Shown here: in pieces, positions 1 through 10,300 of the stretch | How positions within the stretch are numbered: position 1 is the first letter of the stretch | Layout of the letters: each line of letters starts with the position of its first letter | NCBI RefSeq assembly: GCF_000186865.1 | Contig: NW_008705577.1 | Coordinates: forward strand, 730,291-794,290 | DNA: 64,000 nt | Origin: Aureococcus anophagefferens | Taxonomy: Eukaryota; Sar; Pelagophyceae; Pelagomonadales; Pelagomonadaceae | Direction of reading: 5' to 3' | The notes under the pieces: generated by a model | What the model saw: only the letters and a program-made list of their open reading frames with translations | Told to the model about the DNA's origin: nothing | Database searches by the model: none | Program-made: the position numbers and the translations under genes

Positions 1-1556
1 GGCCGCGGCGCGCCGAACGGCGGCGGCGCGCCGAACGGCGGCGGCGCGCCGAACGGCGGCGGCGCCATCATCGGGCCGCCCTGGAAGGGCGCGGGCGCGC
101 GGGGCGGCGGCGCGGCCGCCGGCGGCGCCAGCGCCGCCGCCGGCGCCGCCGCCGCGGGCTCCGCGGGCTCCGCGGCCGGCGGCGCCGTCGGCGCGAAGAC
201 GTCGCCCCCAAAGTCGTCGTCGTCGCCGGCCGACGGGTCGCCCGCGGCCGCCGGTGGCGCGTCCTCCGCCGGTTCGATGACCGCCTCGCCGCCGCCGAGG
301 TCGAGCTCCGCGTCGACGCCCCGCCGCTTGAGCATCGTCCCCGGCGCGTCCTCGGCCTCGCGCCTTAATAACGCGTCGTCGCGGAGCCGCTCGCGGCGCG
401 CCTTGTCGGCCCGGGACCAGTCGGCCGTGTACTGCGCGACGGCCGTGCGGAGCTGCTTGTTCGGCACCAGATTGTCCGGCGACGTGGCCGCGCGGCAGAA
501 GGGGCAGCGGCCGCCGGCTAGAGCTTTCAACGCCGCGGCGTACGACACCGACTCGCCGCAGCAGGGCAGCATCATCGCGTCGTCGAGGAGCTTCTCGGAG
601 ATGCGGCACAGATAGTGCGCCGGCGCGTCGCGCGTCATCGCGGCCACGTCGCTCGCGTCCATGCCCCCCGCGGCGTTGCCCGCGCCCTGCTGCACGAGGC
701 GGTCGAAGCGACTCGTGTCGCACGCGATGACGACGACGTTGCCCTCGGGGTCGCGCGCGAGCGTCGAGCCGCCCTCGTCCAAGGTCGCGCCGTCGGCGAC
801 GGGCTGGAGGAAGGTGCGGGGCACGCCGGGCACGCCGTGGCGCACGCGCGGCTGGTTCACGAAATCCGGGTTGTTGTTCTCGGGGCACTCGCGGATGAAG
901 TGGCCCGTCTTGCCGCAGCGGTGGCAGACGTAGGCCGGCGGCGGCGTCGTCAACAGGCCCGCGACGCCGCCGCCGGGGCCGTAGATGCCCCCGCCCTTGC
1001 CCTTGCCGCCCGCGCCGCGGCCGCCGGCCGTTCCCCCGACCGGTCCGCCGGACGCCTGGCCGAAGCCGCGGCCGCCGCCGGGCACCTTGGGCTTGAACTC
1101 CGCCAAAGCGTCGCTCACGTTCGTGAGGATGGCGTCGGTCTCCGCGTCGCGCCTCGCGTCCGACGCCGCGCGGGGCCGGCCGACGGTCAGGTTGCCGCCC
1201 GCGGACCGCCGCGCGTCGTCCGCCTTCCGCGACGGCACGTCGATGGGCCGCGCGGCGCGGCCGACCAGCCGGCCCTTGCCCGCCTCGAGGCGCGCCAGCA
1301 GGCCCGTCTGGCCCGTCGCGGGCACGCGCCGCACGACGACGGACGTGTTCTTGGGTACCATCATGTTGTCGTCGCCGTACGCTTCTTTCGTCTGCGCGTT
1401 GCTCACCGCGAGGTCGAAGTCCATGTGGGCGCGGTCGAGCTTGAGCTTCTCCACGATGGCGCGCTTCAGCTCGAGCAGCTTGATCATGAGCCCGCTGAAG
1501 GTGATGGCGTCGAAGGCCTTGGACGACTGGAACCGGAACTGGATCTTCGACGACAT
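1..1556 (-). CDS. RBBP6/Mpe1-like DWNN-zinc knuckle-RING protein (C-terminus cut by window edge)
   Basis: The frame is open from the ATG at 1556 to the window edge (518 codons). Residues 1 to about 78 look like a DWNN ubiquitin-like domain: start MSSKIQFRFQSSKAF, then a helix rich in KLLELKRAI. A CCHC zinc knuckle (CHRCGKTGHFIREC) lies near residue 210. A RING/U-box-like module with an MLPCCGES core and CPFC end spans about 317-353. A Pro/Ala-rich tail follows and ends in an 18-bp tandem repeat (bases 1-56) encoding GAPPPF units. This domain order defines the RBBP6/Mpe1/SNAMA family, which are E3 ligases and subunits of the pre-mRNA 3'-end cleavage and polyadenylation machinery, so nuclear action is expected. 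It is divergently paired with the gene starting at 1776. Very confident of the family; the true C-terminus is not visible. Confidence 0.88.
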   Translation of the reverse strand, partial: MSSKIQFRFQSSKAFDAITFSGLMIKLLELKRAIVEKLKLDRAHMDFDLAVSNAQTKEAYGDDNMMVPKNTSVVVRRVPATGQTGLLARLEAGKGRLVGRAARPIDVPSRKADDARRSAGGNLTVGRPRAASDARRDAETDAILTNVSDALAEFKPKVPGGGRGFGQASGGPVGGTAGGRGAGGKGKGGGIYGPGGGVAGLLTTPPPAYVCHRCGKTGHFIRECPENNNPDFVNQPRVRHGVPGVPRTFLQPVADGATLDEGGSTLARDPEGNVVVIACDTSRFDRLVQQGAGNAAGGMDASDVAAMTRDAPAHYLCRISEKLLDDAMMLPCCGESVSYAAALKALAGGRCPFCRAATSPDNLVPNKQLRTAVAQYTADWSRADKARRERLRDDALLRREAEDAPGTMLKRRGVDAELDLGGGEAVIEPAEDAPPAAAGDPSAGDDDDFGGDVFAPTAPPAAEPAEPAAAAPAAALAPPAAAPPPRAPAPFQGGPMMAPPPFGAPPPFGAPPPFGAPR

Positions 1557-1775
1557 GGTCCCGACGGTTACGAGGTTTTTTTTAGGGCGGCGCGGCGCGC
1601 GGGTCGTTCGCCGCGGCGGCCGCGGGCGACGCGCGGCCGGCGGCGCGGGTGGTGGTGGGTGCGCGGCGGCGGGCGGCGCGGGCGGCGACGACCTGAACTT
1701 CGCGCCTGACTTCGCGCGCCCTCAGCGATTCACCGTCGACCCGGTGCACTTCCCGGTGCGGCTTCCCCGGCAACG
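1557..1775. promoter_or_regulatory. Short divergent promoter region
   Basis: These 219 bases separate two head-to-head genes and must carry both promoters and 5' leaders. No TATA box was seen. There is a T-run just upstream of the minus-strand start. Confidence 0.35.
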
Positions 1776-3102
1776 ATGGGCCGCCGCCGCGCTGGCTGGG
1801 GCAGCCTCCGCCTCGTGGTCCTGGCCGTGGCGACGTCTCCCACCGTTTCCTCGCCCCTCGCGTCGTACCTGGCCTACCAGGCGCGCGCGCTCGAGGAGGT
1901 CGGCGGCACCTGCGCCTACCAGCGCTTCATGCTCAAGCACAACGCCTCCTGCGCCGACGACGCCGCGCCGAAGCCCGCGGCCTACCCGCCGCTCGCGAAG
2001 CCGCGCCGCGCGCTGCTGGCGCCCGGCGGGCGGCCCGGCGGCCGCGGCGGCGCGCGGCCCGGCGGGCCCCGGCGGCGGCCCGGCGGCGGCGCCGGCGCCG
2101 GCGCCGGCGCGGCGCGCGGCGCGTGCGTGCGGCCCCTCTTCGTGACGGGCTGCGGCGGGTCCGGGACCCACTTCATCCAGGCCTTCCTCGGGGGCATGCG
2201 CGTCGTCAAGAAGGTGAGCCACGAGGTGCCCAAGCCCGACGCCGCGATCCTCGTGTCGTGGGCCGCGCGCCACGGCCCGTCGCTCCTCAAAGCCTGGGGC
2301 GCCTACGACGCCTGGGGCTTCAGGGGAAACGCGCTGAGGCCGCCCATGGTCGAGTGGGCGCGGCTCCAGAGCACGAGCCCCTGCAGCTACCGGGTCCTCG
2401 CGCACGTCGTCCGCCACCCGCTCAAGGTGTTGAGCTCGTCCGTCGCCTTCGGCCAGTGCGTCGAGTGCTGGGTCCACATCGACGAGTTCACCGTGCCGCC
2501 CCTGGCCGCGCCGAGGAACGCGTCGGCCTGGGACCTGAGCGGGGCCACGCGCGCGCGCGCCGCCGCGCGGGACGCGGCCGCCGGTGCCGCGCGCGCGAGC
2601 TCGATCGGCGTCGTTCCGGCCGATGTTTGGACGGGTCGTTGCCTCGACGCGCGGCGACCTACGTTGGTCCGAAACCGCTCGAGGACGCGTACCGCGCAGG
2701 TCCATCGCCGCGAACCGCAAGACGAACCGGGCGAAGAAGATGGGCGGCCGCGACTGGCCCGCGGCGTCGGTCGACGCGTTGCTGCGGGGCTTCGGCGTCT
2801 ACTGGCTCTCCTGGAACGCCATGATCGAGCCCGTCGCCGACGTCCGCTTCCAGATCGAACGCGCGGACTACGTCGCGCTCTGCGAGGCCGCGGGCGTCGC
2901 GCGGCCCAAGTGCGAGCGCGGCGCGGCGACGGCGACGCGCGCGTCCCAGTCCTTCGAGACGGGCAACCACGGCGGCTCGAGCCTCAAGGTCACCTGGGAC
3001 CGCCTCGCGGGCCTCGACGCCGAGCTCGCGGACCGCGTCTGGGGCCTCGCCCAGCGCTACGGCTACGGCCGCGAGCCGCCGCCGCGCGGGGCGGCGCGCT
3101 AG
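1776..3102 (+). CDS. Sulfotransferase-like type II membrane or secreted protein
   Basis: Two exons, about 1776-2590 and 2700-3102, give 405 aa. The N-terminus carries a hydrophobic stretch (LRLVVLAVATSPTVSSPLA), a likely signal anchor, then a low-complexity Gly/Arg/Pro linker. Residues from about 120 show VTGCGGSGTHFIQAF, like the P-loop-related 5'-phosphosulfate loop of PAPS-dependent sulfotransferases. Further on is VVRHPLKVLSS, resembling the 3'-phosphate-binding R..S segment. A Golgi lumen enzyme acting on glycans is the natural inference; the substrate is unknown. The start has no in-frame ATG upstream. The intron (2591-2699) looks like a decayed family-B introner and needs a GC donor to keep frame. 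Confidence 0.62.
2592..2699 (+). mobile_element. Introner family B, decayed copy, spliced as intron
   Basis: Contains the family core (GCCGATGTTTGGACGGGTCG, compare GCTGATTTTTGGACGAATCG in intact copies) and ends CCGCGCAG followed by exon. No convincing TSD remains. The frame is restored with a GC donor at 2591. Confidence 0.55.
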
Positions 3103-3192
3103 GTCGTCTGGGGGGCCGGGGATGTAACGCCCGCCGCTACTTGGGGGCGGGCGGAGCGCGGCGCGCTCGAATCGCGCGTCTTCCGGGATCAA

Positions 3193-4064
3193 TCAGAGGA
3201 ACGCGGGGAGGCTCTCGCAGGACGTCGTCTTGAGGCAGTAGGGCGTCGTCGCGTTGGACTCGGCGCAGCACTTGACGCCGTCGGTGTCGACGCAGCCCGC
3301 GCAGGACTTGAACTTGGACGCGTCGCGCTCGACCATGTGGCCGGGCATCACGCAGTCGGCGCCCGCGGGCGGGTCGAAGGCGTCGGCCGGCACCGTCGCC
3401 TCGTAGGCCCCGCGCGCGAAGTAGTCGTGGTACGCCTTGGTGCTCATGGGGTAGCCGTCCTGCTTGGCGATCACGCACTCCGACTGGACGAGCGCGCTGT
3501 CGTCGCGCACGAACCAGTACCTACCAAGCATGACGGTAACGATTTTTCATCGTTTTCCCAGCCGAAATCTCTCGAAAATTGTCACGGCCACAGGACGCTG
3601 ACCAGTACATGTCCTCCGCCGGCTGGAAGAACGACCCGCTGTGCGCCGCCGCGCGCTTGATGTGGTAGACGGTCACGGCGACGCCGTCGACGGTCGCCGT
3701 GCCGTTCTTCGCCGCGCCGTCGTCGACGACGGGCATCGTGAAGGGCATGGCGCTCGTGTCCGGCGCCTGGACGACGACCTTGCAGTGGGACGCGTTGTCG
3801 AGCGTGAAGAGGTGGCTCCCGTTGAAGATCTGCTTCGAGCCGTCGGTCTCCGTGCGGCTCCAGGACGCCTTGCTCGTGTCGAGGCACAGGTCGTAGGCGA
3901 TCTTCTGGGTCGGGTTCGCCGCACCGTTCTCGAACATGCTGTCCGTCATCTTGGCGCAGAACGCGCCGAGCGTCGGCGTCTTCGCGACGTCGCGGTCGCC
4001 GAAGCGCGCGTCGAGCGCGAACGCCGACGCGCCGGCGGCGAGCAGCAAGCAGCGAGAGCTTCAT
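3193..4064 (-). CDS. Secreted Cys-rich protein of unknown function, with a 1-nt frameshift near its start
   Basis: Exons 4064-3609 and 3520-3193 join in phase 2 across a family-C introner. The spliced protein would be about 260 aa. It opens with a signal-peptide-like MKLSLL then a Leu/Ala stretch ending ASAFA. However, the ATG frame and the body frame differ by one base: dropping a single T in the run near 4049-4055 joins them, and the body frame has a stop just upstream. I read this as a sequencing or assembly indel, though a real lesion is possible. The C-terminus is Cys-rich (CAGC, KCC, CLKTTSC), consistent with an extracellular disulfide-bonded domain. No family recognised. Its tail is 90 bp from the 3' end of the convergent sulfotransferase-like gene. 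Confidence 0.6.
3521..3600 (-). mobile_element. Introner family C (80 bp), spliced as intron
   Basis: Flanked by a perfect 8-bp TSD (ACCAGTAC at 3513-3520 and 3601-3608). In gene sense the intron is GTACTGGT plus element, ending GGTAG, a GT-AG intron whose donor is the TSD. About 90% identical to 39788-39867. Confidence 0.9.
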
Positions 4065-4241
4065 GCCGCGACGAGTATGGTCCAAGAGGCTGCCCCGCAA
4101 AAAGAACCAATCAACAAGGCGAGCCTGCCGCATCATGAACTTCACAAATCGGCTGTGGCGTCACAGGATCGCGAGGTTGTTGAGGCGCTCGCACTCGAGC
4201 TCGCGTCAATCGTCGTCGCACAGCCGCCAGCCACCGGTACC

Positions 4242-5177
4242 ATGCGCGCCGCCGCCTTCGCGCTCCTCGCGACGACCCGGGCCTTCACGGCGCCCCGCGG
4301 GTCGGCGCGCGCGCCGACGCTCCGCCGCGCCGGCGACGACGACGGCCCCAAGTCCGGCGCGTACCTGGAGAAGGACGCCGAGGGCCTCTACTACGTGGCG
4401 CTGGAGCACGAGAGCGGCGCGAGCGCCAAGGCCTTCGTCTACGGCGCCGACGTGACGTCCTACAAGGACGCGTCCGGCACGGAGTGGATCGCGGTCCGTC
4501 CCGACGCGAAGATGGACGGGTCGAAGCCCATCTCCGGCGGCCTGAGCCACTGCTTCCCGCAGTTCGGCCCCGGCGCGATCCAGCAGCACGGCTTCGCGCG
4601 CAACGTCGACTGGGACATCGTGAAGACCGAGGGGTCCTCCGTGACGTTCCGCCTCGCGCCGTCCGCGTACACGCGCGAGATGTGGGACGAGCCCTTTGTC
4701 GTCGACTTCGAGGTCGCGCTCTCCGCGGCGTCGCTCGACACGAAGATGACCGTGACGAACACGGGCAGCGGCGACTCCTTCGACTTCCAGGCGGCGCTCC
4801 ACTCCTACTTCGACGTCTCGGACATCAACGCGACGTCCATCGCGGGCTCGTTCAAGGGCAAGACGTTCCTCGACAAGATGCAGGACCCGCCCAAGGAGAC
4901 GAAGGAGACGCGCGACGTCATCACCGTCGGCGAGGAGTACGACCGCGTCTACAAGGGCAGCAACGACCCCGTCCTCAAGGACAAGGGCAAGGGCAAGGCG
5001 CTCACGATCGACAACAAGGCCGGCTGGAAGGACACGGTCCTCTGGTCGCCCTACGGCGACGAGGGCATGGGCTACAAAAACTTCCTCTGCGTCGAGTCCG
5101 TCGCCTTCGACCCCGTCTCCCTCGCCGCGGGCGAGAACTGGGTCGGCGAGCTCTCGCTCGTGCCCGGCGCGCTCTGA
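4242..5177 (+). CDS. Glucose-6-phosphate 1-epimerase (aldose-epimerase superfamily), probably plastid-targeted
   Basis: 311 aa, single exon. The family interconverts alpha and beta anomers of glucose-6-phosphate (YeaD/apospory-associated protein C group). Active-site features visible: QQHGFAR (His near residue 116), ALHSYF (second His near 186) and CVESV (Glu near 284), in the order expected for galactose-mutarotase folds. The N-terminus MRAAAFALLATTRAFTAPRG is a signal peptide followed by an AFTAP motif, which resembles the ASAFAP motif directing proteins into the complex plastids of heterokont algae; plastid location is therefore inferred. I start at 4242 because this ATG begins the targeting peptide and follows CGGTACC. 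The frame is open further upstream but reads as non-coding. Confidence 0.88.
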   Translation: MRAAAFALLATTRAFTAPRGSARAPTLRRAGDDDGPKSGAYLEKDAEGLYYVALEHESGASAKAFVYGADVTSYKDASGTEWIAVRPDAKMDGSKPISGGLSHCFPQFGPGAIQQHGFARNVDWDIVKTEGSSVTFRLAPSAYTREMWDEPFVVDFEVALSAASLDTKMTVTNTGSGDSFDFQAALHSYFDVSDINATSIAGSFKGKTFLDKMQDPPKETKETRDVITVGEEYDRVYKGSNDPVLKDKGKGKALTIDNKAGWKDTVLWSPYGDEGMGYKNFLCVESVAFDPVSLAAGENWVGELSLVPGAL

Positions 5178-5532
5178 GCGCCCAATCCATCGCCCCCCCC
5201 GCTAACCACGATCGCGCGCGTCCGGGTCCGGCGACCCGAGTCTAGCCAGGGTGCGCGGAGGGACGGCGCTCTCTGGGGAGATCGTAGGCGAGTTGGTCTT
5301 TACTAAGTAGCTGGGTGCGTGCGGAGTGAAGGTACTCTCTGGGTGCGTTGGTCAAAACTTGGACTCAAAACCGGGGAAGAGGTGGTGGTCGAAAAGCGGG
5401 CAAACAAGTGGAGGGGACTCCTCGGCGAGGAGTCCCGCGTTTTTGTTGCGAGGGCGGGGCAGGCGGGTCAGCGAAAGACGCGACGCGAAGCTCGGGCCGC
5501 GGGGACCGACTCCGGGGACGACGGCCGCGGCG
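5178..5532. other. Intergenic region between two convergent genes
   Basis: No gene seen. It holds two imperfect copies of a GGGTGCG...GGAG...CTCTCTGGG motif (about 5248-5278 and 5312-5346) and one strong hairpin, listed separately. Confidence 0.5.
5414..5436. other. Perfect 10-bp stem hairpin followed by T-run
   Basis: Stem GGGACTCCTC / GAGGAGTCCC with a 3-base loop, then GCGTTTTTG. It lies between the 3' ends of two convergent genes. It may be an RNA 3'-end structure or chance; no known ncRNA family recognised. Confidence 0.4.
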
Positions 5533-7057
5533 TCAGAGCTCGTAGCCGGGCCCCTCGCCGCCGCTGGACCTCGAGGCGTCGTCGAGCGTGGGCGAGTCGC
5601 CGTCGCCGCCGCGCGCGAGGAGCCGGAGGAGCGAGTTCTCGCTCAAGCTCTGCGGGAGGGGCAGCTGGAGCGCGTCGAGGCCCGCGGGCACGAAGAAGCG
5701 GCCGCGGAGCGCGTCGCCGGCGCGGCGCCGCGCGTCCCCGGGCGCGAGCGCGAGGAGCGAGTCCGCGCTCGCGTGGACGCGGTCCGCGCTCGCGTGGACG
5801 CGGTCCGCGCGGACGAGCGCGGCGAGAGTGGCCGGCCCGTCGTCGAGGGACTGGTCCGACAGGGCCCGGTAGATCCCGGCCGCGGCGCCGGCGCGGTGCC
5901 CGACGACGCCCGCGCGCGCGATGGCCGCGGCCGCCTCGGCGTAGGACGACGTCGAGCTGGGCTCGGAGCCCGCGCGCGACGCGCGGTCGAGCGACGACAG
6001 CGACGACCGCGACGCGGGCGAGCCGCCGCCACCGTCCCCGGGGTAGAGCGCGAGGAGCCCGCTCGCCGTCCGCGCGAGGATCGCCGGCGGCTCCGAAATC
6101 GGCGCGGCGTCGCGGAGGAGGGCCGCCGCGGCCTCGACGTGCGCGCGGCCCTCGAGCTCCGGCGTGACCTCGTGCGCGAGCGGCCGCGGGCTCGGCGCGC
6201 GGTCCTCGAGCTCCGACGTGACCTCGTGCGCGAGCGGCCGCGGGCTCGGCGCGCGGTCCGCGCCGTCGCCGTCGGCCTCGCGCGCGAGCGGCCGCGGGCT
6301 CGGCGCGCGGTCCGCGCCGTCGCCGTCGGCCGCGTCGCACGGCCGCCGCGCGCCCCGCGGCGGGGGCTCGCCGCGCCGCCGCCGGTGCTCGGCCAACCTG
6401 CGCGGGGGGCTCGTCGCGCGGCCCGGGCGCGGCCGCGGCGCGCCGGCGCGCGCCAGGCCAGGTGCTCGTCGAAGAGCCGCAGGACGGCGCCGCGGAGCTC
6501 CGGCGCGAGGTCGTCGAGCAGCTCGAGGTCCTCGGCCGCCTCGATGGTCCTGCTCCCCCGGAGGTGCCGCAGGGCCAGGAAGCCGCACCGCGGGTGGAAC
6601 CTGCGCGCGCGCGGGCGTCGCGCCGGCGCGTCGCGCGCGCGCCGCGCCGGCGCCGCGCCACTGCGCCTTGCCGTGGCGGGGGCCCGCGGCGGGCCGCGGC
6701 GAGCCCTCGGCGCCGGAGTCCTCGGAGTCCTCGCCCGGGCCGCACGCCTCGCACCGCCGGTCCTCCGCGAGCTTGGGCGGGATCTTGCCGATGCGCGGCT
6801 CGCGCTCCGGGATCAGCCCGCGGCAGAAGCGGTACCGGCACCGGGCCTCGCGGCCCCGCTCGTGCACCTGCGGCGGAGCGTCGGCCGGCGCGCGGCGGCT
6901 CCTTTCGCCGACGACGCGCCACGTAGCGGTTGGCTCCTAATCTTCCCCTAACGCGCCCGCCGATCGACCCGTGCGCGGCCGCCCGCTGGAGGCGCGCGGT
7001 CATGCTTCCCTCGTCCTCGGAGCCGCCCCGGACGCTGCCCTCGGTCGGGGCATCCAT
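5533..7057 (-). CDS. PARP-type zinc-finger protein with Ser/Pro repeats
   Basis: Four exons by my model: 7057-6953, 6867-6662, 6600-6448 and 6397-5533 (442 aa). Introns are short (85, 61 and 50 nt); the first two are GT-AG, the third GC-AG, and the sum is an exact number of codons. Across exons 2-3 the frame reads CRYRFCRGLIPEREPRIGK ... FHPRCGFLALRHL, the Cys-Cys-His-Cys layout of PARP-type zinc fingers (C-x2-C, R-IG, FH-x2-C), a nick-sensing DNA-binding fold. The finger is interrupted by an acidic insert. Downstream is a tandem repeat (RAPSPRPLA units, DNA 6165-6320) and a duplicated RVHASAD (5763-5812). No catalytic domain follows, so this is an adaptor or DNA-binding protein, probably nuclear. 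The last two junctions are the least certain. Confidence 0.55.
6165..6320 (-). repeat. Tandem repeat inside the PARP-zinc-finger gene
   Basis: Four units of about 36-45 bp sharing GAGCGGCCGCGGGCTCGGCG, encoding RAPSPRPLA(H/R)E. Two units carry a TSELED/TPELEG-type spacer and two carry ADGDGAD. Confidence 0.75.
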
Positions 7058-7380
7058 CGAGCAATTCGATCCTCGTCTGGGCACTGGCTCCGACGGAGAG
7101 GTTGCTGTTAGCTTTTTCTCATATACGCACCAACATGGTATCGTAGTGTGTGGTTGTGAAAATTAGGGCATAGAGGGAAATGTGGCCGGTGTTAGCTTCA
7201 TGGACTCTTCCTGCGGTTTTGCCTGCAACTTATCGCGACGGCGTAAACATGACCTTGAGTACGTAAGGATTGACGATCGGTTGAGGAACCAAGGGCCCGA
7301 ACCTTTAAGGAACCAAGTACTTAAGGAACCTACGCCACCCCCCCCCTCCCTCCGGCCTCCGACGGTGCTCGCCGGCGGAC
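7058..7380. other. Intergenic, no gene seen
   Basis: Less GC-rich spacer (7100-7330) between the 5' end of the zinc-finger gene and the 3' end of the WD40 gene, both on the minus strand. It should hold the promoter of the former and the 3' processing site of the latter. There is a C-run at 7325-7340 and a duplicated TTAAGGAACC(A/T) at 7300-7330. Confidence 0.5.
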
Positions 7381-10300
7381 TTAGGCCCCCGGCGGGATGT
7401 AGGGCGGCGGCGCCGCGCGCTGCTGCCCCACGGGCGCCGTCGGCGGCGCGTTGGCGCCCGTCTCGACGCGGCGGTGCTGCCCCGCGTTGACGACCGCGCG
7501 CTCGCCGCCCGCGCGGGACTGGTCGAGCTGGAGCCCGCGGCTCGAGGCGCGGCGGGCCATGCCCGGCATGATGGTGCCGCGCGTCGTCGACCGCCGGGCC
7601 CGCGCGATGGACGCGTTCTGCGCCGCGTTCGTCTCGCGCCGCTTCTTCTGGAACCTGGGCAGCACAAGAGTGATTCAACGTCGCTTCAAAGTGAGTGTTC
7701 CGCGCGCGCGCGTTCCGGAAAAAGCATCCACGCTTCGAGGCCGTTCCGAGAGATGATCGCTCGTCCAAAAATCAGCCGAAACGAGTGGAAAACGGCCGAG
7801 CTATGAGCCTTTGAAGTTGGGAATGTCGCTCTCTTTTGCGGCCCTGGCTGGAACTGGAGCAGGCTCTCGGCGCCGGACGCCGAGGGCCGCAGGCCGCCGG
7901 CGGCGCCGTCGGCCTCCGACGCCTCCGAGAGCGCCGGCGACGGCGACCGGCTCGCCGCGGCGCCGCCGCGCGCGCGCACGGACGCGCGCGCGCGCGCGTT
8001 CGTCGGCCGCCGGCCGAGGGGCTGGAGCGTGTCCGCCGGCGGCGGCGCCGCCGCGGCCGCGGCCTCGGCGGCGGCCCGCGGCGCGTCGGCGGCGGGGGGG
8101 TCGGGCGCCTCCGCCGGGCTCCGCCGCTTCGGCGACGCCGGCTCGTCCGACGCGCCGAAGACGCCGTCGAGGCACGCCGCGTGGAGCCAGCCGTGCTGGG
8201 ACGCGGCGTAGAGCCACTGGCCGTGGACGCTCGCCGCGGCGACGACGGAGTAGGCGTTGAGGTCCAGCGTCGCCACGAGCGCGTACGCGAGGCGCTCGCG
8301 GTTGCCCCGGTCGTCGCGCCAGACGCCGACGCGGCGCCGGCTCCAGGCGACGACGACGTGGTGGTCCTCGGCCGTGACGTGCGTCGTCAGGCCCGAGATG
8401 TCGACGTGGCGCCGCAGGTTCAGGCCCGGCTTCGACCCGAAGTAGGACCTGCGCGGACGCCGACCGTCGAGCGGCGACGCCGGGGCCGAACTCCGGAACG
8501 CTCGAGCTCGGTCGAAGTCGATTCGGGTGTGGACGAATCGACTGCGCTCGTCGGGTTCTCGACGCACGGCCGAAGAGTCTCGTACGCGCGCGTTGAAGTC
8601 ATCTCGAAGATTTCGAGTTCTCCGCGCCGAGTCGGACCGCTTCATCGTCGCGCGGTGGACGCCCTGGCGCCGGCTCTTCCGCGCGTCGATGACGGCGCGG
8701 AAGACGCGGTTCGCCGCCGCGCCGGAGTAGTCCGGGTGGACCTCGCGGTGCGGGTCGTCGCGGCCCACGGGCATGGAGCACTCGTAGAAGCCGCCCGGCG
8801 CCTGCGTGGATTCCACATCTTCAACCCGACTTCAATGTGCGCGTCATCGAACGGTTTGGACCGGACTCTTTCGCCGTGCTTCGAGAACACGACGAGAGCA
8901 ATCGATTCGTCCAAAAATCAGCGGAATCGACTTCGATGTGACCGAGATAGAGAGTTCTGAAGTTTGGTGGGGACCCCCGAAACCAGTGGTTGATTTCCAC
9001 ACTGCCCGGCGCGGTCCGGGTACCGTCGGGGTGCGCCGCCGTCGCGGCCCAGACGAAGGCGACGCCGCCCGTGCAGACGCAGGTCACGCGGAGCTGGCGG
9101 GGCTCGTTTGGCCCCCAGACGTCGACGGCGTCGCACGCGCACCAGACGACGGTCTGGCAGTGGCCCGGCAGGTCGACGATTTCCTCGCAGCCGTTGCGGG
9201 CCGGGTCGTAGGCGACGAGCGTCTTGCCCCGGAAGCTCACGAGGCACCAGGCGTCGGGCTCGCGGGGGACCGGGTTCCGCGGCGGCGCGCGACCCCGGGG
9301 GAAGTAGGCCCGGGGCCCGAGATCCGCGTAGGCCCAGCCGCCGTCGCAGTCGAGGAACGTGTGCGCGTCGCGGTGCGCGCGCTGCCCCGTCGCCGGGTCG
9401 CAGCGGTAGAGGCGGCCCAAGACGTCGCAGGACGCGACGGGCCCGCCGGGCCAGGAGAAGGCGACGCTCCGCGGGCCCACGCCGTCGTGGTACGACCACC
9501 GCGCCTGGAGGTGCACCGCGTCGGGCTCCGTGGCCTCGCCGCGGCGCGCGGGCTCCTCGGCGGCGCCCGCCTTGGTGCCGCGCGCCACGGGCGGGTCCAG
9601 GAGCCACGTCGCCACCGTGCCCTCACTATCGGCCGTGCAGAGCGCCGTGCCGTCGCGGCCGGGCGGCCACGCGCACCGCGTGAGCTCGAAGGCCTCGAAG
9701 CGCGTCGGCGCGACGCGGCAGCCCGTGAGCTCGCCGGCCACGAGCGTGCCCGAGCACGCCGGCGGCCCGCGCTGGAGGCCCGGCGGCGCGCGCCAGGTCC
9801 GCAGGCGGCCCGCGCCTCGGTCGAGCGTCGCGAGCTCCGCGCCGGCGGACGCGTCGAAGCGCGGCTCGTGCGCGTCGTGGCCCAGGAACTTGGCCACGTG
9901 CACCGCGGTCTCGTACTCCGCGCGCCACGCGACGCCGCCCAGGCCGCCGACGGACAGGACGTCGAGCAGCACCTCCTCCTCGAGCTTCCAGGCCAGGAAC
10001 CGCTGGTCCGCGCCGAACGTCGCGACGACGCACGCGCCGTCGGGCTCGTCGTCGCCGGGCGACGGCGGGTCGTCGCCCAGATCGTCGCGCCAGTCGACCC
10101 AGGCCGCCGCCGCGCCGAGCACGCCGACCTCGTGGGCCCAGAGCGTGAGCCGCGCGGCGAAGCGCTCCTCGGCGAGCGGCTTCTTCCGCGGCGCGCGGAA
10201 GCCCGCCTTGCCCGTCAACGGCGCGTCGGGCGCGAGGTCGTCCATGTCCCAGACCCGGAGGCACTCCGAGCCGCAGCTCAACAGCCAGTCGCCCCGGGGG

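Noticed and set aside
615..1709. Long plus-strand open frames opposite the RBBP6-like gene
   Set aside because: They are shadows caused by very high GC; their translations are Arg/Ala/Pro-rich without domains, while the minus strand shows DWNN, zinc-knuckle and RING motifs.
7474..7806. Reading frames running through introner copies (recurring NSQLQRL, AKFPTSKA or MDERSSLGT peptides)
   Set aside because: These recurrent peptides are translations of the transposons themselves and vanish on splicing.
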